Source: Streptacidiphilus pinicola
Lineage (GTDB): Bacteria > Actinomycetota > Actinomycetes > Streptomycetales > Streptomycetaceae
Direction: 5' to 3'
Assembly: GCF_003258295.1 (NCBI RefSeq)
Contig: NZ_QKYN01000091.1
Location: 416-48,086 of the forward strand
DNA length: 47,671 bases
Below, piece by piece: positions 1 to 9,986 of this stretch. Each line of letters begins with the position of its first letter. The first letter of the stretch is position 1. Below the pieces are notes generated by a model. It did not search any database. It was not told where the DNA came from and saw only the letters and a program-made list of their open reading frames with translations. The translations under genes and the position numbers were made by a program.

Positions 1-32
1 CGGCGCGCGCCGTGGCCGAGGGGCCGAAGTAG
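1..32 (+). CDS. tlyA: C-terminal end of probable TlyA-type rRNA methyltransferase/hemolysin (partial)
   Basis: Only the last nine codons and a TAG stop at 30-32 are inside the window. They read ARAVAEGPK, which resembles the ends of actinobacterial TlyA proteins as I remember them. TlyA is an S4-domain 2'-O-methyltransferase of rRNA and is commonly encoded just upstream of nadK and recN in this order of bacteria. The identification rests mainly on that gene order. The 159 nt from here to nadK hold no other gene that I can support. Confidence 0.45.
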   Translation, partial: ARAVAEGPK

Positions 33-191
33 GGCGGGTCCGAAGCAGGCCGAAAGAAGACCAGGGCAGGGCCCGTTCCAGCGGGTAGGGTCGAAGGCAC
101 AGCACCAGCACCCACCAGCCGTCATATCAGCGCACCAGGGGGAGGCGCGCGGCCCGGGCGAGGTCGTCCGGGCGGGCGCCGAAGGAGGCCC

Positions 192-1163
192 ATGCCCGAC
201 CAGCCCGTCACCGGCTCCGTCGAACCGATCGAGCGGCTGATCGACCGGCCGGTCGACCGGCCACTCGACCAGTTCGGCCGCACCGTCTTCCTGCTCGCCC
301 ACACCGGGCGCGAGGCCGCGCTGAAGAGCGTCGAGTGCCTCGTCGAGGGCCTGCTCAAGGCCTCGATCCGGATCCGGGTGCTCGCGACCGAGGCGCCGGA
401 CATGGGGTTCCCCGAGGGCGTCGACGTGGTCCAGCCGGGGCCGGCGGCCGGCGAGGGCTGCGAGCTGATCCTGGTGCTGGGCGGCGACGGGACGCTGCTG
501 CGCGGCGCGGAGCTGGCGCGCGAGTTCGGGGTGCCGATGCTCGGGGTGAACCTGGGCCGGGTCGGCTTCCTGGCCGAGGCGGAGCGGGACGACCTTCAGA
601 AGGTCGTGGACCGGGTGGTGGCCCGGGACTACGAGGTCGAGCAGCGGATGACGATCGACGTCGTGGTCCGCGAGGACGGCCAGGTCGTGCACACGGACTG
701 GGCGCTCAACGAGGCCAGCGTGGAGAAGGCGGCCCGGGAGCGGATGCTGGAGCTGATCATGGGCGTGGACGGGCGTCCGGTCTCCTCCTTCGGCTGTGAC
801 GGCGTGGTCTGCGCGACGCCGACGGGTTCGACGGCGTACGCCTTCTCCGCGGGCGGGCCGGTGGTGTGGCCGGAGGTGGAGGCGCTGCTGCTGGTGCCGA
901 TCTCCGCGCATGCGCTGTTCGCGCGGCCGCTGGTGACCTCGCCGGACTCCGTCCTGGAGGTGCAGGTGCAGCGGGGGACCTCGCACGGGGTGCTGTGGTG
1001 CGACGGGCGCCGGACGTACGAGCTGCCGCCGGGGGCCCGGATCGAGGTGCGCCGCGGCCACAACCCGGTCCTGCTGGCCCGGTTGCACCGGGCGCCGTTC
1101 TCCAAGCGCCTGGTGACCAAGTTCCAGCTGCCGGTCACGGGCTGGCGCGGCAACGCCGAGTAG
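192..1163 (+). CDS. nadK: NAD kinase
   Basis: ATP/polyphosphate-dependent NAD kinase, which phosphorylates NAD to NADP in the cytosol. The 323-residue protein carries the nucleotide-binding GGDGT motif at residues 97-101, the NE pair of the NAD site at 173-174, and the conserved TPTGSTAY stretch at 209-216 followed by a glycine-rich loop. The family core starts at about residue 30 (RTVFLLAHTGR). The first 29 residues are an extra N-terminal tail containing an RPVDRP repeat. The ATG at 192 follows GGAGG at 184-188, a rather short spacing of 3 nt. It is the first gene of the nadK-recN-glycosyltransferase run on this strand, the usual streptomycete order. Confidence 0.95.
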   Translation: MPDQPVTGSVEPIERLIDRPVDRPLDQFGRTVFLLAHTGREAALKSVECLVEGLLKASIRIRVLATEAPDMGFPEGVDVVQPGPAAGEGCELILVLGGDGTLLRGAELAREFGVPMLGVNLGRVGFLAEAERDDLQKVVDRVVARDYEVEQRMTIDVVVREDGQVVHTDWALNEASVEKAARERMLELIMGVDGRPVSSFGCDGVVCATPTGSTAYAFSAGGPVVWPEVEALLLVPISAHALFARPLVTSPDSVLEVQVQRGTSHGVLWCDGRRTYELPPGARIEVRRGHNPVLLARLHRAPFSKRLVTKFQLPVTGWRGNAE

Positions 1164-1301
1164 CGCGGCCGGCACCCGCCCCCAGCAGGGGAACGCGGGG
1201 TGAACGGCACCGGGTCGATCCGTGTTCGTACTGACGCTCGATCCACGCGCGTGCGGGTGGCTCGTCGCGGGAAGGGCCCTCGACCTCGTATCGTCAGGTG
1301 C

Positions 1302-3023
1302 GTGCTGGAGGAGATGCGGATACGAGCCCTGGGCGTGATCGACGACGCCGTCGTCGAACTCGCGCCGGGGTTCAACGTCGTCACCGGTGAGACCGGGGCG
1401 GGCAAGACCATGGTGGTGACCAGTCTCGGCCTGCTGCTCGGCGGGCGGGCGGACGCGGCTCTGGTGCGCAACGGCGCCGAGCGGGCGGTGGTCGAGGGGC
1501 GGGTCGAGCTGCCCGACGGCTCGCCGGCCGCGGAGCGGGCGCAGGAGGCGGGGGCCGAGCTCGACGAGGGCGCCCTGCTGCTGAGCCGCACCGTGTCGGC
1601 CGAGGGGCGCTCGCGCGCCCACGTGGGCGGGCGCTCGGTGCCGGTGAGCCTGCTGCAGACGCTCGGCGAGGACCTGATCGCCGTGCACGGGCAGAGCGAC
1701 CAGCAGCGGCTGCTGCAGCCGGCGCGGCAGCGCGGCGCGCTGGACCGTTACGCGGGCGACACGGTCTCCGAACCGCTGACGGCCTACCAGACCGCCTACC
1801 GGCGGCTGCGCGAGGTCTCGGCGACGCTGGAGGAGCTGACCACCCGGGCGCGCGAGCGCGCGCAGGAGGCGGACCTGCTCCGCTTCGGCCTGGACGAGGT
1901 CGCCGCCGCCGAGCCGTTGGCCGGCGAGGGCGAGGAGCTGGCCGCCGAGTCGGAGCGGCTCGGCCACGCCGACGCGCTCTCCTCGGCCGCGACGCTGGCC
2001 CACGGGGCGCTCGCGGGCGACCCGACCGACCCGGACGTGGTCGACGCGGGCCTGCTGGTCGCGCAGGCCAAGCGGGCCCTGGACGCGGTGCGCTCGCACG
2101 ACGAGCGGCTCGGCGCGCTGGCGGACCGCGTGGGCGAGGTGTCCTACCTGCTGGCCGACATCGCGCAGGAGCTGGCCGGCTACGCCGAGGACCTGGACGC
2201 GGACCCGGTGCGGCTCGCCGCGGTCGAGGAGCGCCGCGCGGTCCTGGCCCACCTGGTGCGCAAGTACGGAGCACCCACCGAGGGCCTGGAGGGTCTGGCG
2301 GCGGTGCTCGCCTGGAACGAGGACGCGGGTCGCCGGCTGGCCGAGCTGGACGGCGACGACGACCGGATCGGTGCTCTCGAAGAAGAGCAGCGTTCGCTAA
2401 CGGAAACGGTGTCCGCGCTCGCCGAGGAGCTGAGCGACGCCCGGCACACCGCCGCCGAGACCTTCGCCGAGGCCGTCACCCGCGAGCTCACCGAACTGGC
2501 CATGCCCCACGCACGGGTGAGCTTCGGAATCACCCGATCGGCGGATTTCGGCCCCTACGGCGTCGACGACGTCGAGGTGCTGCTCGCCCCGCACCCGGGC
2601 GCGCCGCCGCGCCCGATCGCCAAGGGCGCCTCCGGCGGTGAGCTCTCCCGCGTGATGCTCGCCGTCGAGGTCGTCTTCGCCGGCGCCGACCCGGTCCCGA
2701 CCTATCTCTTCGACGAGGTCGACGCCGGTGTCGGCGGCAAGGCCGCCGTCGAGATCGGCCGGCGTCTGGCCCGGCTCGCCCGCAGCGCCCAGGTGGTCGT
2801 CGTCACCCACCTGCCGCAGGTGGCCGCGTTCGCCGACCGGCACCTGGTGGTCGAGAAGACCGTCGACGGCACCGTCACCCGCTCGGGCGTCAAGACGCTG
2901 ACGGACGAGGAGCGGGTGCGCGAGCTGTCCCGGATGCTGGCCGGGTTGGAGGACTCCGAGCTGGGCCGCGCTCACGCCGAGGAGCTGCTGGCGGCCGCCC
3001 GCCAGGGCGCCGCGCCCCGCTGA
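1302..3023 (+). CDS. recN: DNA repair ATPase RecN
   Basis: RecN is an SMC-like ATPase acting in recombinational repair of double-strand breaks. The 573-residue product has the Walker A motif GETGAGKT at residues 29-36, a long central coiled-coil region rich in Glu, Arg and Ala (about 150-390), and near the C-terminus the ABC-type signature region SGGELSRVMLA followed by Walker B YLFDEVDAGVGG at about 466-477. I chose the GTG at 1302, giving MLEEMRIRALGVIDDAVVEL, because family members start here. An open frame continues upstream to a GTG at 1200, but that adds a basic, non-conserved stretch. The 138 nt gap after nadK would then be an untranslated leader. Confidence 0.95.
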   Translation: MLEEMRIRALGVIDDAVVELAPGFNVVTGETGAGKTMVVTSLGLLLGGRADAALVRNGAERAVVEGRVELPDGSPAAERAQEAGAELDEGALLLSRTVSAEGRSRAHVGGRSVPVSLLQTLGEDLIAVHGQSDQQRLLQPARQRGALDRYAGDTVSEPLTAYQTAYRRLREVSATLEELTTRARERAQEADLLRFGLDEVAAAEPLAGEGEELAAESERLGHADALSSAATLAHGALAGDPTDPDVVDAGLLVAQAKRALDAVRSHDERLGALADRVGEVSYLLADIAQELAGYAEDLDADPVRLAAVEERRAVLAHLVRKYGAPTEGLEGLAAVLAWNEDAGRRLAELDGDDDRIGALEEEQRSLTETVSALAEELSDARHTAAETFAEAVTRELTELAMPHARVSFGITRSADFGPYGVDDVEVLLAPHPGAPPRPIAKGASGGELSRVMLAVEVVFAGADPVPTYLFDEVDAGVGGKAAVEIGRRLARLARSAQVVVVTHLPQVAAFADRHLVVEKTVDGTVTRSGVKTLTDEERVRELSRMLAGLEDSELGRAHAEELLAAARQGAAPR

Positions 3024-3074
3024 CCCCTCCCGAGGACCGATGGCTGTGACGACCGAGAGAAGGCGACGCCGACA

Positions 3075-4253
3075 GTGACGCCCAACGCAGCGCAGACCAC
3101 CCCCGCCGGGTCGACCGACGAGCTCCGCGCCGTGCTCGTGCTGGCCGGCACCACCGGCGGCATCGGGGCGCACGTGCGCTCGCTCGCGGAGGGACTGAGC
3201 GCGCACGGGGTCGACGTCACCGTGTGCGGGCCGGCCGAGACCGACAAGCTCTTCGGCTTCTCGGGGGCGGGGGCGCGCTTCCACGCCGTGGAGATCACCC
3301 CGACGCCGGGCCCGCGCACCGACGCGGCCGCCGTCGGCGAGCTGCGCCGCGCCTTCGCGCGGGCCTCCCTCGTGCACGCCCACGGACTGCGGGCCGCGCT
3401 GCTGTCGGATCTGGCGCTGCGCACCGCCCGCGCGCAGGAGACGCCGCTGGTGGTCACCTCGCACGCGGCCAACCTGGCCACGGGCATGGAGCGGCGGCTG
3501 CTGCGGATGATGGAGCGCCGGGTCGCCCGCGGCGCCGACCTGGTGCTGGGCGCCTCCTCGGACCTGGTCACCCGGGCCCGCGACCTGGGCGCCACGGACG
3601 CGCGGCTGGGCCCGGTCGTCGCCCCGCCGCTGCCGCCGGCGCTCGCCGACCGGGAGCAGACGCGGCGTCGGCTGCTGACGGAGAAGGGCCGCCGCGGCGC
3701 GGCGGCCAAGGAGGTGACGGACCGCCCGATCGTGCTGGCCATCGGCCGGCTGACGCCGCAGAAGAACTTCCAGTTGCTGCTCGACGCCGCCTCCGGCTGG
3801 CGGGCCGGCGAGGACCACCCGCTGCTGGTGATCGCGGGCGTCGGCGCGGAGGAGGCGGCGCTCAAGGCCAGGATCAAGGCGGAGCGGCTGCCCGCCCGGC
3901 TGCTCGGCTACCGCGAGGACGTCGCCGAACTCCTGGCCGCCGCCGACGTGGTGGTGATCTCCTCACGCTGGGAGGCGCGCCCGCTGGTCGCCCAGGAGGC
4001 GCTGCGGGCCGGCGTCCCCGTGGTCGCCACCTCCGTCGGCGGCCTGCCCGAGCTGGTCGGCGACGCCGCCGTGCTGGTCCCCCCGGGCGACGCGACGGCC
4101 CTGGCCGCCGCCGTCTCCTCGCTGCTGGCCGACCCGGCCCGCCACGCCGAGCTGTCGGCCGCCGGGCCGCTCCAGGCGGAGACCTGGCCCACCGAGGCCG
4201 ACACCGTCGCCCAGGTCCTCAGCGTCTACGACGAGCTGCTGTCGGGGCGCTGA
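3075..4253 (+). CDS. GT4-family glycosyltransferase
   Basis: GT-B fold glycosyltransferase of 392 residues. The N-terminal acceptor domain has the loop LAGTTGGIGAHVRSLAEGL. The C-terminal nucleotide-sugar domain has GRLTPQKNF at about residue 224 and the GT4 retaining signature SSRWEARPLVAQEAL, in which the two Glu are separated by the usual short helix. Donor and acceptor cannot be told from sequence; GDP-mannose or UDP-sugar are both possible. Starts at GTG 3075, 51 nt after recN, and is probably co-transcribed. A glycosyltransferase in this place after recN is normal for streptomycetes as I recall. Confidence 0.85.
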   Translation: MTPNAAQTTPAGSTDELRAVLVLAGTTGGIGAHVRSLAEGLSAHGVDVTVCGPAETDKLFGFSGAGARFHAVEITPTPGPRTDAAAVGELRRAFARASLVHAHGLRAALLSDLALRTARAQETPLVVTSHAANLATGMERRLLRMMERRVARGADLVLGASSDLVTRARDLGATDARLGPVVAPPLPPALADREQTRRRLLTEKGRRGAAAKEVTDRPIVLAIGRLTPQKNFQLLLDAASGWRAGEDHPLLVIAGVGAEEAALKARIKAERLPARLLGYREDVAELLAAADVVVISSRWEARPLVAQEALRAGVPVVATSVGGLPELVGDAAVLVPPGDATALAAAVSSLLADPARHAELSAAGPLQAETWPTEADTVAQVLSVYDELLSGR

Positions 4254-4282
4254 GGCGCCCGAGCGTGATCACCGCAGCCTGA

Positions 4283-4978
4283 TCACCCGCGCGTGATCAG
4301 CAGCCTGATCGAGCCGTCGGCGCCGCGCTCCACCGTGACCTGCTCCAGGTCGTCGACGGTCACCGTCGCGCCGTAGCCGGCCGTGGCGGCGCCGATGCCG
4401 AGGACGCACATGCCGGCGGCGAGGCCCGCCGCGACGCCGGCGGGGGAGTCCTCGAGGACCACGCAGTCCGCGGGGGCGAAGCCGAGCTCCGCCGCGCCCT
4501 TGAGGAAGCCCTCCGGGTCGGGCTTGCTCGCGCTCACGTCCTCGGCGGTCACCCGCACCTCGGGCATGCGCAGTCCGGCCGCGCCCATGCGGGCCGTCGC
4601 CAGCGCCACGTCGGCGGAGGTGACCAGGGCGTGCGGCAGCGCGGCGATCGCGGCGAGGAAGGCCGGCGCGCCGGGGATCGGCACGACGCCGTCCAGGTCG
4701 GCCGTCTCCTCGGCCAGCATCCGCGCGTTGTCGGCGTGGTTGTCCGCCATCGGGCGGTCCGGCAGCAGGAGGGCCATGCTCTCGTGGCCCTGGCGGCCGT
4801 GCACGACCTCCTCGACCCGCTGCATCGGTATGCCGTGCCGCGCGGCCCAGCGGCCCCAGACGCGCAGGACCACCGCGCCGGAGTCGACCAGCGTGCCGTC
4901 CATGTCGAGCAGCAGCGCGCGGGCCTCGAGCACGGTGGGCTGGGACGCGGTGGGGTGGGACACGATGGGCTGGGGCAC
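4283..4978 (-). CDS. HAD-superfamily sugar phosphatase
   Basis: Haloacid-dehalogenase hydrolase of 231 residues, beta-phosphoglucomutase/sugar-phosphatase type. Motif I is DMDGTLVDS with the nucleophile Asp25 and acid/base Asp27. Motif II lies in HALVTSADVA, motif III is the Lys in SASKPDPEGF, and motif IV is LEDSPAGV. The small helical cap sits between motifs I and II, as in subclass I. Substrate unknown. Start is GTG 4978, preceded on the minus strand by GGGAG at a spacing of about 6. The first 17 residues are a Pro/Thr-rich tail encoded by a small GGTGGG-rich repeat. It lies convergent to the glycosyltransferase, with only 29 nt between their ends. Confidence 0.88.
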   Translation of the reverse strand: MPQPIVSHPTASQPTVLEARALLLDMDGTLVDSGAVVLRVWGRWAARHGIPMQRVEEVVHGRQGHESMALLLPDRPMADNHADNARMLAEETADLDGVVPIPGAPAFLAAIAALPHALVTSADVALATARMGAAGLRMPEVRVTAEDVSASKPDPEGFLKGAAELGFAPADCVVLEDSPAGVAAGLAAGMCVLGIGAATAGYGATVTVDDLEQVTVERGADGSIRLLITRG

Positions 4979-5023
4979 GGTGTCTCCCGGGGATCGGCGC
5001 CGGCGACGGCGAGAAGGGGAACG

Positions 5024-5029
5024 ATTATG
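5024..5029 (-). promoter_or_regulatory. Candidate -10 box of the HAD phosphatase gene
   Basis: On the minus strand CATAAT stands about 45 nt upstream of the GTG at 4978, in an otherwise GC-rich 94-nt gap after the GH15 gene. No good -35 is visible at 17 nt; the hexamer there is close to GCGGTT. It would give the phosphatase its own promoter apart from the GH15 gene. Weak evidence. Confidence 0.25.
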
Positions 5030-5072
5030 TCCCGCCAGTCTACAAAACCGCCCGGCGCCCGCTCCCGTCCGG

Positions 5073-7070
5073 CTACATCCCGACGCCCGGCAGCCCTCCC
5101 ACCGCGGTCAGCCGCAGCGCGGTGTCGATCAGCGGGACGTGGCTGAAGGCCTGTGGGAAGTTGCCCACCTGCCGCTGCAGCCGCGGGTCCCACTCCTCCG
5201 CCAGCAGACCGATGTCGTTGCGGATCGCCAGCAGCCGGTCGAACAGCTCCCGTGCCTCGCCGACCCGGCCGATCATGGCCAGGTCGTCCGCCAGCCAGAA
5301 CGAGCAGGCCAGGAACGCGCCCTCGTCGCCGGGAAGGCCGTCGCCGCCCTCGTCCTCGCCGTTGGTGCGGTAGCGCAGCACGAAGCCGTCGGGGGTGAGC
5401 AGCTCGCGCTGGACCGCCTCGATCGTGCCGATGACCCGCTTGTCGTCCGGCGGCAGGAAGCCCACCTGCGGGATCAGCAGCAGTGAGGCGTCCAGCTCCT
5501 GCGAGCCGTAGGACTGGGTGAAGGTGTTCCGCTGCTCGTCGTAGCCGAACTCGCACACGTCCGCGTGGATGGTGTCGCGCAGCTCGCGCCAGCGCTCCAG
5601 CGGGCCCTCGTGCGGGGTCTGCTCGATCATCCGGATGGTGCGGTCGACGGCGACCCAGGCCATCACCTTGGAGTGCACGAAGTGGCGGCGCGGGCCGCGC
5701 ACCTCCCAGATGCCCTCGTCCGGCTTGTTCCAGTGCTGCTCCAGCCAGGAGATCAGCCGCAGCTGCAGCATGTGGGCGTGGTCGTTGCGGGCCAGGCCGG
5801 TCATGTGGGCGAGGTGCAGCGCCTCGACGACCTCGCCGTAGACGTCCAGCTGCAGCTGGTCGGCGGCGCCGTTGCCGATCCGGACGGGCGCGGAGTTCTC
5901 GTAGCCGGGCAGCCAGTCGAGCGTGGTCTCCGACAGCTCCCGCTCGCCCGCGATCCCGTACATGATCTGCAGGTTCTCCGGGTCGCCGGCGACCGCCCTG
6001 AGCAGCCACTCGCGCCAGGCGCGGGCCTCGTCGCGGTAGCCGGTGCGCAGCAGCGAGGACAGCGTGATGGTGGCGTCGCGCAGCCAGGTGAAGCGGTAGT
6101 CCCAGTTGCGCACCCCGCCGATGTCCTCGGGCAGCGAGGTCGTCGGCGCGGCGACGATGCCGCCGGTCGGCGCGTAGGTCAGCGCCTTGAGGGTGATCAG
6201 CGAGCGGACCACGGCCTCGCGGTAGGGGCCCTGGTAGGTGCACTGGGCCACCCAGTCCCGCCAGAACTCCTCGGTGAAGGCCAGCGCCTCCTCCGGGTCC
6301 GGCTGGTCCGGCGCGCCCAGGTGCGAGGGCTGCCAGGTCAGCGCGAAGGCGATCCGCTCGCCCTCGGCGACGGTGAAGTCCGCGTAGGTGGTGAGGTTGC
6401 GGCCGTAGGTCTCGGCCTCGCCGTCCAGCCAGACCGAGTCCGGCCCGGCCACGGCGACCGTCCGGCTCTGCCCGCCGTCCTCGACGCGGTGCACCCACGG
6501 CACCACGCGCCCGTACGAGAAGCGCATGCGCAGCGCGGAGCGCATCCGCACGGCGCCGCTGACGCCCTCGACGATGCGGATCATCTGCGGCACCGCGCCG
6601 CGTTCGGGCAGACCGCGTGGCGGCATGAAGTCGATCACCCGGACGGTGCCACCGGAGGTGTCCCACTCCTGCTCCAGGATCAGCGAGTCGCCCCGGTAGC
6701 GGCGTCTCGCCGACGGCGGTGCGGGCGCGCCGGCGGTCGGCGGCAGCACCTTGAAGGAACCTGTGTCGTCGAAGGAGACGGCCTGGAACGTCGACGCGTC
6801 GAAGGACCCCCCGTCCAGCGAGGCGGGGTCGTTCGACATCGGGTCGAACATCGACTCGTGCGGTGCTCCGGCGCCCTCCTCGGCCGCCGGCATCGGCTCG
6901 GCCGGGCCGATCCGCCAGAAGCCGTGCTCGTCCGTGCCGAGCAGGCCCGCGAACACGGCGGGGGAGTCGAAGCGGGGCAGGCAGAGCCAGTCGACGGCGC
7001 CGTCCCTGCTGACCAGGGCGGCGGTCTGCATGTCGCCGACGAGCGCGTAGTCCTCGATGCGGGCGGCCAC
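5073..7070 (-). CDS. Glycoside hydrolase family 15 protein (glucoamylase/trehalase type)
   Basis: 665-residue intracellular GH15 protein without signal peptide. It starts with the typical IEDYALVGDMQTAALVSRDGAVDWLCLPRFD. The (alpha/alpha)6 barrel shows NWDYRFTWLRDA (about residues 319-330), the acidic EGIWEVRG (about 452) and QELDASLLLIP (about 523), where the family's catalytic glutamates lie. Actinobacterial members include trehalases and glucan alpha-1,4-glucosidases, so the substrate is likely trehalose or a maltodextrin. GTG 7070 was chosen because GGAG lies 6 nt upstream and homologous sequence begins here; the open frame runs further up to 7703 but that part is unlike the family. Residues about 58-120 are an unusual Asp/Ser/Phe-rich insert. 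Confidence 0.9.
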   Translation of the reverse strand: MAARIEDYALVGDMQTAALVSRDGAVDWLCLPRFDSPAVFAGLLGTDEHGFWRIGPAEPMPAAEEGAGAPHESMFDPMSNDPASLDGGSFDASTFQAVSFDDTGSFKVLPPTAGAPAPPSARRRYRGDSLILEQEWDTSGGTVRVIDFMPPRGLPERGAVPQMIRIVEGVSGAVRMRSALRMRFSYGRVVPWVHRVEDGGQSRTVAVAGPDSVWLDGEAETYGRNLTTYADFTVAEGERIAFALTWQPSHLGAPDQPDPEEALAFTEEFWRDWVAQCTYQGPYREAVVRSLITLKALTYAPTGGIVAAPTTSLPEDIGGVRNWDYRFTWLRDATITLSSLLRTGYRDEARAWREWLLRAVAGDPENLQIMYGIAGERELSETTLDWLPGYENSAPVRIGNGAADQLQLDVYGEVVEALHLAHMTGLARNDHAHMLQLRLISWLEQHWNKPDEGIWEVRGPRRHFVHSKVMAWVAVDRTIRMIEQTPHEGPLERWRELRDTIHADVCEFGYDEQRNTFTQSYGSQELDASLLLIPQVGFLPPDDKRVIGTIEAVQRELLTPDGFVLRYRTNGEDEGGDGLPGDEGAFLACSFWLADDLAMIGRVGEARELFDRLLAIRNDIGLLAEEWDPRLQRQVGNFPQAFSHVPLIDTALRLTAVGGLPGVGM

Positions 7071-9761
<2,691 letters not shown>

Positions 9762-9789
9762 ATCCGCTCCCGCAGATAGCTGCACAGCC

Positions 9790-9893
9790 CAGGGGCGCGG
9801 GGAACTGCGCGAGCAACCACCCTGTGCGGATGGCCCTGTTCCATGAGGACCACCTGCCATCAGTGGCTTGTCGCGCAGTTCCTCGCGCCCCTG
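9790..9893. repeat. Long inverted repeat, copy 1 of a dispersed family
   Basis: Left arm 9790-9812 starts CAGGGGCGCGGGGAACTG. Right arm 9871-9893 is its reverse complement over 23 bp with a single mismatch. The 58-nt centre holds CAACCACC on the left side and GTGGCTTG on the right, extending the symmetry loosely. A further partial copy of the right arm (TTCCTCGCGCCCT) follows at 9905-9917. The same arms recur at 28734-28845. Intergenic elements of this GGGGCGCGGGGAACTGCGCGA type are, from memory, very common in Streptomyces genomes. Lying after the NUDIX stop, it may also work as a terminator. Confidence 0.85.
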
Positions 9894-9986
9894 GATAGTG
9901 CAACTTCCTCGCGCCCTCAAGGTTCCCGCGTGCCGATTGGATTACGCTGCGTCAGAAGATCGGTCCTTTCGACGGGAGCGGCGTTC

